The position numbers and the translations under genes were made by a program. This document shows positions 17,956 through 27,854 of a stretch of DNA of 49,940 nt, in pieces (position 1 is the first letter of the stretch; the number at the start of each line of letters is the position of its first letter). This DNA comes from Fragilaria crotonensis (taxonomy: Eukaryota; Bacillariophyta; Fragilariophyceae; Fragilariales; Fragilariaceae), in NCBI GenBank assembly GCA_022925895.1, contig JAKSYS010000471.1:1-49940 (forward strand), written 5' to 3'. The notes below the pieces were generated by a model. The model had not been told where the DNA came from, did not search any database, and saw only the letters and a list, made by a program, of their open reading frames with translations.

Positions 17956-20088
17956 TCATGTGTGTAGCTCGGCCTTAGTTCCAGCCACAGCCGATATACC
18001 ATGCTCAAACGAAACCTTGCATTTGCCAGCTTTGCCGAAGGAACTGACGATCCTGCCTTCCTCGCAGGTACTTGGTATCACGACCTTCGCTCCAGCGTAA
18101 TCTCGTATGTTGACTTCAGGTGTAAAGAATCCACCAATAATGGCCATGCTATGTTTTCCATTCGTCAACGCGTCGCCCTTTAATGAAACAATTTCACCAA
18201 GAGTTATTTTGATTTTCTTTTTCTTCTTCGTCTTCACCTCCATTCGTGTACCAACTTGTTCTGCTGGTAGGAGAATGTCCTGGTGCATTCCTTTCGTTTC
18301 ATCATGAGCGAAACGTTTAAAATTCAAAATTAACGCGTCCCCCTCTTTGGCTTGCGTACCAGCAGGAAACCACACGCGGAATTGACCAGTCGTTCCATAC
18401 GAGCCCTTGATTTCACCCACGTCACCAGCTTCTGTCAGGAGCTTCATCCCAGTGAAAATTTTCATATTTGTCTCCTTCTTGAACAGATTATCACCAAAAA
18501 TTTCGTACCGCACCACCTCCTGGTCGCAGTCACGACGAAAGGGATCGCCCAGCTTTGACACGACACCTCGCTTCTCTTTCAGAGTATAGATCTTCAATCG
18601 AGCCGAGTCCACGGCAGGGTCCACCTTTTCGATCAGTCGTCCAGCAAACGCGAGTCGACATGAAGTTGACGACGCGGCGTCGGCATCCATGTCTAGTCGA
18701 GAGCCTATTATAAGACTGTCAAGCGGGCAATATATTGGTGTTTGAAAGTCGAGCAAAGCCCAATGCAGTAGATTTCTCGCGCCCCGGTCGCCATCCAATC
18801 TTTCCAACATCTGATCTTGGTGGATGAAATCCTCATTGAAGTCAAACTTCAATCTAGGCAACCCCGCCATGTCGGCATCGCCACCCAGCGAGGAGTTTCC
18901 AAGGAGACATTTTGATTTTCTGCCTTTCCGTGATGCCTCTTCATTTGTTTCCAATTCGCTTTCAACAGTGTCATTCGACTCCGCCAACTCACGAGCGCCC
19001 CAAAAGGTGACTGTGGCCATAATTGTTGTGTGACCGACAGAGATATGAAACTTTGCACCACATTTCAATGTCCCGGGGAAGTACGACACCTTGCGTACCA
19101 AAGCGATGGCTCCTTTAAGCAGTTGTACAGCACCGGGAGATGCGGCAAAACCACGTTCAAGCAGATTGGGATCAAAATTGGAGACGCAGATACCGGCCCG
19201 ATCGCCCTGCCGTATGCACTGAACCTTACGACGAAACATTTGGATGCTCTTGACTTTTCGGTCGAAGCCAAGAGTTGGAAATTCTAATGCTTGATTGACA
19301 GCAATACTTCCGCTCAGGACGGTTCCCGTCAACACGGTTCCTTGACCTCGCATCTGAAAGCAGTGATCGATCGAAAAGAAAAAGGAGTCAGACGACCCAC
19401 GCTTTGGAGGCGGAAGCTCTCGTTGCAGGGTTTCAACTAAAACATCGACGTTGACGGTTTCATTTCGACGAACTTCACTACCGTCGACAGCAGCCACCTT
19501 TTCACCACCAACACACGCCGACACGGGGACGATGGTACAATTAGCAAACCGCGTTCCTTCAAGTCGCTTCCAAACTGCCTTCTTGGCGTTCTCGACTTTT
19601 TCCTCTCGTTCGTCTGGTGCAAACATATCAATTTTGTTGAGTGCCACAACGAGGTGCGGCGATGTGAGTTCGGCCAGGACCAAACATTCGGTAGTTTGAG
19701 CCTGCCATCCCTTGAATGCATCGACAAGCAACAGTACCATGTCGATAATCTGTGCGCCGCCGATGATTGTTCGAATCAAGGATGCGTGGCCGGGGCAGTC
19801 TACCAGCGTCATTTGCAATTTGCTGCGCGTATTGGTAGGGCTCATCAGATGAGGAGGCATGTCGAGGAAGAAACATGAGAAACCCAAATCCAATGTCATT
19901 CCACGCTGTCTGGATTCTTTAGATTTGTCGAGTGCGGCAGTCGAAAGTAGTGTCGACAGGGTCTTCACAAGGGACGTCTTGCCCGAGTCCACATGACCTA
20001 AAACACCAACATTAACGTTCAAGACTTCTTCGGGAGCTACAGGTGTGGTGAAGGCTGCTGTAGTGGCGTTCGGTGGTGTAGGTGGCAT
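17956..20088 (-). CDS. EEFSEC: Selenocysteine-specific elongation factor (eEFSec/SelB)
   Basis: A single-exon, 710-residue protein if begun at MPPTPP (ATG at 20088); the frame is open to 20268 with other possible starts. G-domain motifs: GHVDSGKT at residues 31-38, an eEFSec-specific switch region RQRGMTLDLGFSCF (60-73), DCPGH (97-101) and NKID (151-154). EF-Tu-like beta-barrel domains follow, plus the extra C-terminal domain IV that binds SECIS-associated factors (VVIPSTCEEGRIVSSFGKAG near the end). A lysine-rich KTKKKKKIKIT stretch lies before domain IV. The protein brings Sec-tRNA to the ribosome at UGA codons, so this organism should make selenoproteins. Identification is strong; the start codon is an inference. 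Confidence 0.95.
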   Translation of the reverse strand: MPPTPPNATTAAFTTPVAPEEVLNVNVGVLGHVDSGKTSLVKTLSTLLSTAALDKSKESRQRGMTLDLGFSCFFLDMPPHLMSPTNTRSKLQMTLVDCPGHASLIRTIIGGAQIIDMVLLLVDAFKGWQAQTTECLVLAELTSPHLVVALNKIDMFAPDEREEKVENAKKAVWKRLEGTRFANCTIVPVSACVGGEKVAAVDGSEVRRNETVNVDVLVETLQRELPPPKRGSSDSFFFSIDHCFQMRGQGTVLTGTVLSGSIAVNQALEFPTLGFDRKVKSIQMFRRKVQCIRQGDRAGICVSNFDPNLLERGFAASPGAVQLLKGAIALVRKVSYFPGTLKCGAKFHISVGHTTIMATVTFWGARELAESNDTVESELETNEEASRKGRKSKCLLGNSSLGGDADMAGLPRLKFDFNEDFIHQDQMLERLDGDRGARNLLHWALLDFQTPIYCPLDSLIIGSRLDMDADAASSTSCRLAFAGRLIEKVDPAVDSARLKIYTLKEKRGVVSKLGDPFRRDCDQEVVRYEIFGDNLFKKETNMKIFTGMKLLTEAGDVGEIKGSYGTTGQFRVWFPAGTQAKEGDALILNFKRFAHDETKGMHQDILLPAEQVGTRMEVKTKKKKKIKITLGEIVSLKGDALTNGKHSMAIIGGFFTPEVNIRDYAGAKVVIPSTCEEGRIVSSFGKAGKCKVSFEHGISAVAGTKAELHT

Positions 20089-20621
20089 GGCACAGTCAGG
20101 GCCAACATGGAACTTGGAACGCACAGAAAACAAGTGGGCGAGGTGACTTCGAACTTCGAACCATTCAGCTGGGACTTCATATCGAATCATCGAATGAAAA
20201 CCTGGGAAAGGTGCTCCGGGAGCTGGGAGAAAAATACTGTACGTATAGTATGTAGTATATAGTAGCACCTGATACTGGCACTGGAGTATGCATTTTAAGC
20301 ATTAAGAAAAAAACAGCGCGATCTGTACTCAGAGTATTATTCGTGTATGGAATGCAAGTACTGGAGTACTATATAATGAAGTACTGTAGTACTCGATTGT
20401 GTATGTGCTCACAGCATATGTACTATGTACGGTCTACCAGTAGATTTTTCCTTATAATACCGGTACTAGTACCGTAAGTCGTACAGAAAAGGACAGCATG
20501 ACAACTGTTCGCATTCGAGCCATGATGGTGGGTTCTGGAGGGGGCGCTTGTCACTTCAAGTTCCGACATTTTCTGTTCCACTCTCAAAATCACACTCCTT
20601 TGTCTCTGGTTGCTATTGAAA
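20089..20621. other. Divergent intergenic region
   Basis: Holds the 5' regions of eEFSec and the FSH1-like gene. GTAC-rich between about 20330 and 20475 (for example tactggagtactatataatgaagtactgtagtact). A possible N-terminal extension of eEFSec is open in this stretch up to 20268. Confidence 0.4.
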
Positions 20622-21581
20622 ATGACAATGTCGACCGCGCTCCATCCACACAACCAACGAGACGAAGGCGAAGAGCCTCCGCCCCATTCAGATGACCAGC
20701 GATCGTATGTTTCGATTCGCGTCCTGTGTCTCCATGATGCCAACTCCAATGCGAAACTATTACACGAACGTCTCCGGCCTCTCGACGAGCGACTTTACGA
20801 GAAGCACGGCATTGAATTCGTCTACATTAATGCTCCACTAGTCGTGGTTGAGGAAGATATGGAGGCAGAAGACCGCCGGCGCATATGGTGGGAAGCTATG
20901 GAGGATCATGACTACGTCGGACTCGATGCGTCGCTGTTGCACATTCAGCAAATTTGGAAGTCCATGCCATTTTGTGGGATCCTGGCCGTGGGACAAGGGG
21001 CAGCGGTCGCCTCATTGCTTCCCATGTTAGAGACAGGTATTGGATTTGGTGTTTTCGTGTATGGCCAAGCTCTGCTGGAAGAGGATGAACCCATGATGGC
21101 CAATTGGCCGTGTCTGCATATAGTCGACGAGCTCCGTACAACGGACCCTGCCACCCAGCGCCTCGTGACTCAATTGCCGGGCCAAGTTCATGTCGCAGCA
21201 TCACTCAAGCTAACTAATACTGAATGGAATGTCATGGGAAAATTTCTGGTCGAACAAAAGAAGGAGATGCGAGTCAGTGGCACCGGTGAAGAGTTGGTTT
21301 TACAAACTCATTTGCACTTGGTTGAACAAGAAGCCAGTCGTATGATGGCGCAGGTGATCGCTGACAATCCACCCAAGGCCCTCATGGCGGTCATTCAGCC
21401 CAACGCAGAGGTATCGGGATGGTCTGGGCCGAAGCGAAGACCTTTTGGAGCGGAAGGTGGTGGCGCGCCTTGTCCTCCGGAATTTCTGTTGAAACGTGAA
21501 AAGCGATCGACGAATCCGAATGGGCCAAATCGACAGCATCCGAAGGCAGCAAAAGATGAAGACGAGGATGGCTCCTATTAA
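20622..21581 (+). CDS. FSH1-family alpha/beta hydrolase-like protein lacking the nucleophile serine
   Basis: A 319-residue protein from the first in-frame ATG (20622). After a disordered acidic start it has the FSH1 (serine hydrolase, DUF341) fold: the first strand VLCLHDANSN at about 34-43, where active members have LHG-x-x-x-N, and the elbow GILAVGQGAA at 119-128. Active family members have GFSQGAA there; here the serine position is Gly124. The C-terminal part has a possible His (GQVHVAASL), and the last 60 residues are basic, Pro/Gly-rich and probably unstructured. It is probably a pseudoenzyme or binding protein rather than a hydrolase. The family call rests on fold-level motifs. Confidence 0.7.
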   Translation: MTMSTALHPHNQRDEGEEPPPHSDDQRSYVSIRVLCLHDANSNAKLLHERLRPLDERLYEKHGIEFVYINAPLVVVEEDMEAEDRRRIWWEAMEDHDYVGLDASLLHIQQIWKSMPFCGILAVGQGAAVASLLPMLETGIGFGVFVYGQALLEEDEPMMANWPCLHIVDELRTTDPATQRLVTQLPGQVHVAASLKLTNTEWNVMGKFLVEQKKEMRVSGTGEELVLQTHLHLVEQEASRMMAQVIADNPPKALMAVIQPNAEVSGWSGPKRRPFGAEGGGAPCPPEFLLKREKRSTNPNGPNRQHPKAAKDEDEDGSY

Positions 21582-22437
21582 TGTTGGTTGTAGAGCAACA
21601 TTGGGTTTTGTACCGAGGCCCCGTTTAGTGCCCATCCACCGCAAGCAGTTGGGAATCTAGTGGGCTCGCGATGGGAAGTGGCGTCATACTGGTGGGTGGT
21701 AGGTAGCAACCTGAACGATGGGCAACTGCTAGACGGATGTCTGTTGAATGCCACACTTTTGATCATTTGGTCGACATCCAACATCCAATTTGCAGGCTGA
21801 AGGTTGAATGTTGAATGAAGACCCAGTGCACCGGCACATAATAAGGACAATTACCGTAGTTCGAAGTTGCAGGGTGGTATGCATACACATGTGCTGGAGT
21901 ACAGTACCAGGTACCGGTACGTGAACAAAATTGCAGTTTGGTCACTTTGCGAAGTCTACACTGTACTGAGTAGTGGCGTACTGTACTATGGCACGTTACC
22001 AGTACTGGCACCTCACCAGGTGTTTGCGCCACAACCACTCCCAAGGAGGCGTGACCAAAAATGGCAAACGTCACCACGTCGACGTGGTTCCGTTTTGAAA
22101 AGGAATCTACTGCCCTTTTTATGTATTTGATTCCACATTCCTTCTTGGAAGTCCTGCACCCAACTATTGTACAAGAGGATTGGTACAGAGAGGCAATTGA
22201 CGATGAGATATAAATTGCGCACGGAATCCGCATCTGGAGCAATATCATTGGCTCTTTCTCACTTTTTCTCTCGCCACTACATAAACAAAACACGCTCCGG
22301 AGGTCATCTGGAGGCGCTGGCCTAGGGCGACGTTTACCAACTTGCGTTGTCATCCTGTTGTGTTATTTCATTCGTAACCTGTCTAGCTCCAACAGCCAAC
22401 TTCGTTCGCCCTTTCATTTTCTGAAAGCGATAAAGTC
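21582..22437. other. Intergenic region upstream of the elongase
   Basis: No supported gene. GTAC-rich words occur near 21900-22010. The last 100 bases before the elongase ATG are pyrimidine-rich. Confidence 0.4.
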
Positions 22438-23554
22438 ATGGGCGGTGGACCGGCAGCAGCTGACAAGGGGGAATCTGAACATATCGCCCTCAAGGCGGAT
22501 TTCAACGCTGGCGGCTGCGACAAAGTGCCTGTGGAGAAATTGCTGGAGCCCCCATCCTTCATTGCCCGGTATACTTGCGCCTCAGTCCTACTGGGGGCAT
22601 TTGCGGTCTGGGGCAAGCTAACATTCGTTCCAGAGGCAGAAGCTCCCGGGGTGGGAACTCCAATTCACAACTTTCGCGTTCCTCTGGTTCTCACGGTTGG
22701 GTATTTGGTGAGCCTGCCAATTTTGAGAGTCTTCGCAGCCAATTTTCTCTCTAAGAATGTGGATGTCAAACTTCTGCTGAGAGAGTCCATGATTCTTTAC
22801 AATGCGGGCCAGGTATTCTTGAACGCTTGGATGGTCTACAGATTTGTGGATGCTGTCCTCTTTCGGGGGCATCCTTTTGTGGGTGATGTTAATACAGTGT
22901 CAACCGGTGCGACGTACGCAGTTTGGGTGCACTACTGTGACAAATACCTTGAATTCTTCGATACATACTTTATGGTGCTTCGTGGAAAGATGGATCAGGT
23001 AAGGGGCTGCCACTGTGTTTTCGGTGAGGTATTGATGCATCCTGCTCATCCACTCACCCATGTGCCATCAGGTGTCGTTTCTACACGTGTATCACCACGT
23101 CTCGATTGCATGGGCCTGGTGGTACGCAATGTCTGTCTTTCCTGGTGGTGACAGTTATTTTGGAGCTCTCCTGAATTCGTGGATCCATGTTATGATGTAT
23201 TCTTATTATGCCCTTGCATTGTTAAGGATTCGATGTCCATGGAAAAGATTCTTGACGATGGCGCAGCTTACACAGTTCCTCTCCGTATTGATCTACACTG
23301 TTTTCAGCTTTTACTATCTCAAGGATAATGTAACATGGGCCCAACAAACGGCATGGATTGTGCAGACTGCTGAGATGGTGAGTCTGTTCGTTCTCTTCCT
23401 GCACTTTTACAAGAAAGCATACTCGAAGAAAAGGGCACAACGGAAAACAATTGATTCGCGCGATAGCGCATCTGACAACGCAGCGGAAGAGCAAGCCTCA
23501 CTTTCGTCAGAGAGCACGGATGATGTGGACGACCAACCCACAGATGAGCAGTAG
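22438..23554 (+). CDS. ELO-family very-long-chain / PUFA elongase (3-ketoacyl-CoA synthase)
   Basis: Exons 22438-22998 and 23072-23554 are separated by a 73-bp intron (GTAAGG donor, CATCAG acceptor), giving 347 residues. ELO hallmarks: VHYCDKYLEFFDTYFMVLR before the splice, then the histidine box FLHVYHH (His192, His195, His196) immediately after it, NSWIHVMMYSYYAL and a TMAQLTQF motif. There are about seven hydrophobic segments. The enzyme condenses malonyl-CoA with acyl-CoA in the ER. The glutamine just before the histidine box and the MMYSYY motif resemble PUFA elongases of the delta-5/delta-6 class rather than saturated-chain ones. The C-terminus is acidic and serine-rich without a clear dilysine signal. 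Chain-length preference cannot be read from sequence. Confidence 0.93.
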
Positions 23555-24958
23555 TTATCTTACACATGACCGTTGACGTAAGTTCACGCATGACGCCCAA
23601 CCGTCATGAATATAGCGATCTACCGTGTTGCGGACATGCCATTAAGTGACGTAACTAGGTGAAGTAGTATTCCGTCGACACCATGATTAAAGATGAGAAT
23701 AGCGAATCAACGAAAGATGGGGGCGTACTGGAGGTGTGATCGCCGTCTTCAGCAAGATCTATTCTACCGGTAGAATGGTCCTTGAAACATAATCCTCATT
23801 AATGACGTTTGTGCGTTCGAGCTTAAACATCTACTGTGATAGTAGTCCGTTTTAATTCCACTCTCAGTACCACCACGTGATAAGGGGTCGTGATGTCGTG
23901 CATTCAAGTGTTGCTCGATTACAGGTCGTACGGTTTATAGCCTACTGTGCTACGGCTACGGACTTCTAAGTACATACTCCAGTACAGTATTTTTAACGTG
24001 AAGAATAAAACGAAATCTATGGCGGACTCTGAACGCTGACTATCCGGATAGATGTTGTTATCAATTAGCTTACATTGCAGTTTACCTTTACCTTTGATGA
24101 TTGCTCACCACAACCCAACAAGTAGCAACTAAACATCTCTAGATGTGGCCATTTCACTCAATTGCAGTCCTTAGGCAGGGTAGCCATGGCAATTCCAAGT
24201 TTGCAGCTTGTGATGACGCCCCATCTCCTTGATGGCATTCCAACAACATCACCAACCAGCATGCCTGTAAACCAGTCCTATGCAGTCCTGACAGTATGCC
24301 CAGCAATGATAACATACCAACACAATTTCCGGAGAACAGCGGTACAACCAATTCCAAATTACTGATGCCTTTGCCATCACAACAACCAGCAATCCCACGG
24401 TTGCTCTGACAGAGAAGTCCACCATTTACCTGGCATCTCCATCAATACTTGCTTCTTGTTGTTGGGTATGTTGTTGAGACTGCATACGTGAGCTGCTGGT
24501 TTGTGGGCGGCGGATTGGTTGCACCAACTTTGATGCCGCCAGCCAACATCTTGCTCAATGCTTCCAATGCAACCAATGGACCAACCAGCATGAAAACCAC
24601 TTCATTCTTACAAACCAGTACGTCCATGACTTCTCCAATGAAGCCTCCGTAAACAGCGCAAAACATGTTGTTGACAGGCCTGCAGTTGCCTCAAGCAACC
24701 CATGCACCAACATAGATGCCGACCAACATCTTAACTCGGATTCCATCTACTAACCAAGGCAGCAATTCATCATGACCTCAGCCACCATCAAACTAAACAG
24801 CATCCCAAAAACATCCCAACAGGGTGGTTGTTGTATTCAACAAGATCAGTTGCTTATGACAATGAGGGTGATGATGCAGATGATGACAGTGGTGCCAATA
24901 TAATCCTTTATGATCGGAGTACAGTGAACAAAATGCGCGTAGGATGTTGAGATCCAGT

Positions 24959-25027
24959 ACAAGTGGAATAGTGGATTTTTAATAGGAGGCTCTACGAAGG
25001 AAAAAATCCACTCTCAGCGCCACTTGT
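24959..25027. repeat. Imperfect inverted repeat (hairpin), about 69 bp
   Basis: ACAAGTGG...GTGGATTTTT is mirrored by AAAAATCCAC...CCACTTGT. The arms are about 22-27 bp around a short loop. It could be a tiny foldback element or a structured transcript; there is no coding potential. Confidence 0.6.
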
Positions 25028-26139
25028 GCAACAAAAATTACCTAAATTATACCCACCCCAAAATTAGAGTACAGTAAAATTATACGGGGACCCCCGTTAC
25101 ACTCCCCTACATAATACCACTTCGGTGGAATTTCCGTACTTTTGTACCAGTACCTGGTATGATTGTATGCCTGTCTCCGAGTATGTTCCTGTACTGTACT
25201 CTACTACTAGAGTCTATGCGTACTACAGGTACCGGTTCAGTACATCCGACTACAATGTACTCGGAGTCGTACGTATGACTGCTTATTGTTTTGTATGTAT
25301 CATACTGTGTATGCAGTATGTATCAGGGTTTTATAAAATAATACTGCAAGCTGAAAAATTTGGTACATTTGGATGCCGGTACGTATTATGGTGTACCACG
25401 TACCACCCCTATGTGGACTTGCACCAATGATCACTCGGTGTGCGAACGTCTTCACGGTTTTTATTACGGTTGTACCGACTCGCTTATTTGCCTGGCAGTA
25501 AATAACGGGTATTTGAAATTTGGTGCGGTAGGTGATTCAGTAACTGTCAGCTGCTGTACCGTCTATTCACACGACAGTACAGCGAGTACAATAGACGATA
25601 GCGCTCATAGCTCATAGTAACCTTCTGGTAAAAGACAGTTATTTCACAATATGTCTCAAGTACTTGGTTTGAAAATATCACCGGACAAACTTGGTATATG
25701 GCTACCACAGGGTGACGCTTACTGGTCAGTGTATTGCCCTCATTCCGGTGGTGGGATATTCCAACGCCTGACGACCTGGTGGTCGGACACTGCAGGCTGC
25801 TGGAGAGAAGGTATTGGTACGGTATAAAACCTGCAGTATAATACCTCCGGTAGCGGTGGTAACCTTTTATCAAACCCTGGTATGCATAGTGCTGGGAGGT
25901 GGGGTAAACCGTGCTATTGCATGCACACGCGTGCATTTATGTGAAAAACATGTATGAAAATAATTCTCCCCGCTTTTAAAAGCCTCTCTCGATTTACGCT
26001 GGAACCTCTACTACCGGTAGTCTAGTAGAGAGAATATTTCTGGAGGATTTGCACTATACATACTATACATACTCGTCCTTCTAATTTCGAATTCCAAAAA
26101 ATCCTCTTTCCTGGGTTCGGTTTGGGGTGTTCGCGGTGT

Positions 26140-26560
26140 TGCGGACGTCGTCGTACTGTACAACGCAGTACTGTACTACTGATACATACGACTATACTCG
26201 TACTTGACATTTATTTTGTACGAAAGCTCAACTCTAGTATCGTACAACATGCTACCGCTAGAACGCATACTCGAGTACTCGAGTAGTTGGACTTGTACTG
26301 GAGTACTACTCCATTCACGTTGCTACGGTACAAGTATGTAGTACTGGTGTACTGTAATCCTCGAGAACGTGGAAGGTCCAGTATCCGAGTACAACCCTGG
26401 TTGTACTCTAACCAGTCCTTGTACTGATACTATTGTGCGTTGGGTGGTGAATAAAAGGCGGGTACAAGTACCAGGTACTCCTACTGTACAAGTTACAAGT
26501 CCTCCAGTACCTGGTACAAGTACCAGGCCGTGGATCAAAATGCTGCTTCACGTCGTACAA
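26140..26560. repeat. GTAC-dense palindromic tract
   Basis: Composed largely of overlapping GTAC-centred palindromes (actcgagtactcgagtagt, ggtacaagtaccaggtact, ccagtacctggtacaagt). Part of a recurring intergenic composition in this window. Confidence 0.7.
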
Positions 26561-27056
26561 CACTCTGTGGATTGTGGATGTGCATCGAATCTTTGTACAA
26601 ATACTACTACTTGTACGAGTGTATGTCATACTTGAATTGTACCGACAAAGAGGGTCACATGACACGTGACGAGTTAAAGCAGTTGACGTGTGTCTGACGA
26701 TTCCCACAGTAAAATGAAAGTTAGACTTTTCCATCTTGTCTTCGGATCTCTCTATCCCGGTACCAAGTACTACCGGTACTACTACTAGTAGTGGATTGAT
26801 CGTTGGCTGCTTTGATCTTCTCTGTTCTTTGTGTTTTGAGTTTTGACGTAGCCAGTAGTAGTACATACTCAAAGTACGGGCATACTTTTGGGGGGAGGCA
26901 ACGTTCTTTATCTCAAAATGAGTGTTTTTATTCAGTTGCTCAATCATGACAATATGTGTAAGTAAATGTGCAGAGTCAAGGATTGTCCATTGGCTACATA
27001 TGGATGTGTACCTAACGATAATTCTAATTTAAATGAATGTATACATGCGAGGAGCA

Positions 27057-27272
27057 TGCATTAGAATTCTCGAGCATGCAATGGAATGCTTTCGAGAATG
27101 CAATCGCATTCTCGAGCATGCTATGGAATGCATTCGAGCCGGCCAGACATCGTTCACTATGAAACTATAACTACTAAATACGTTTTGATAAAAAATCGCA
27201 TTCTATGGCATGCTCGAGCATTCCATTGCACGCTCGAGCATTCTATGGCATGCTCGAGACAATTCGAATGCA
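27057..27272. repeat. Long imperfect hairpin built from CTCGAGCATGC units
   Basis: Left arm 27057 to about 27131 and right arm about 27196-27272 are inverse copies with scattered mismatches, around a loop of about 65 bp. Each arm itself consists of tandem units of roughly 25 bp combining CTCGAGCATGC with ATGGAATGC. It looks like a foldback element or hairpin-RNA locus. Confidence 0.75.
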
Positions 27273-27854
27273 CTGAAATTTTATACCAGTGCCAATCCTT
27301 GTAAACATACATATGCATATATAAAGTATAAAAGATGCTACCAGGTACAAATATATCCTGATGGTCATCAATGAGAATGAACTGATACCAATGGACGACG
27401 TCATCAGAATATCATATATCAAGCTATGAATAAGAGTACAAAAGCAACCCATCTAATTGATGAACCGCACAGTCGGCATTTCGCATTCCACTGCACGCAA
27501 GACGGGAGGGAATCGTCAGACGCACGTCAGCTGCTGTAACTTGTCCCATGTCCCGTGTCCCGTGACCCTTTTCATGTGTACTCTATCGGTAGTAAGGTAC
27601 AAGTACTTGTACAGCTGGTTTTCTGTTCTAAAATCCGGGCGCACGTCCCAGTATTAATTCTACGCTAGACCGATTTCACTGCCAATATGACGTCACGAGG
27701 GCGGGACTTTGTCGTGTTGGAAGCAAGGCTTCCACAATGAGATTTTCAAGCCGTCGTTTGCAACATTTCCATTCTAATCTATAGATTTACCTCCTGCAGT
27801 CACCTTCCTATGTAACTCAGTGAACCTACTGTTGGTGATAAATCTATAGATACA

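Larger units (their letters stand above)
23555..27854. other. 4.3-kb gene-free interval with several repeat structures
   Basis: No supportable coding sequence. Three zones: 24080-24860 is compositionally odd, rich in CAACA/CCAAC words on the plus strand; its short hydrophobic ORFs on the minus strand may be a decayed gene or low-complexity DNA. 25130-25320 and 26130-26560 are dense in GTAC palindromes. 27057-27272 is a long imperfect hairpin. A 13-bp palindromic pair, tctatagattta and its inverse, lies at about 27780 and 27840, just before the transposase ORF. Confidence 0.45.

Noticed and set aside
18001-20268. Several plus-strand ORFs across the eEFSec gene
   Set aside because: They are antisense shadows of a strongly conserved 710-residue protein.
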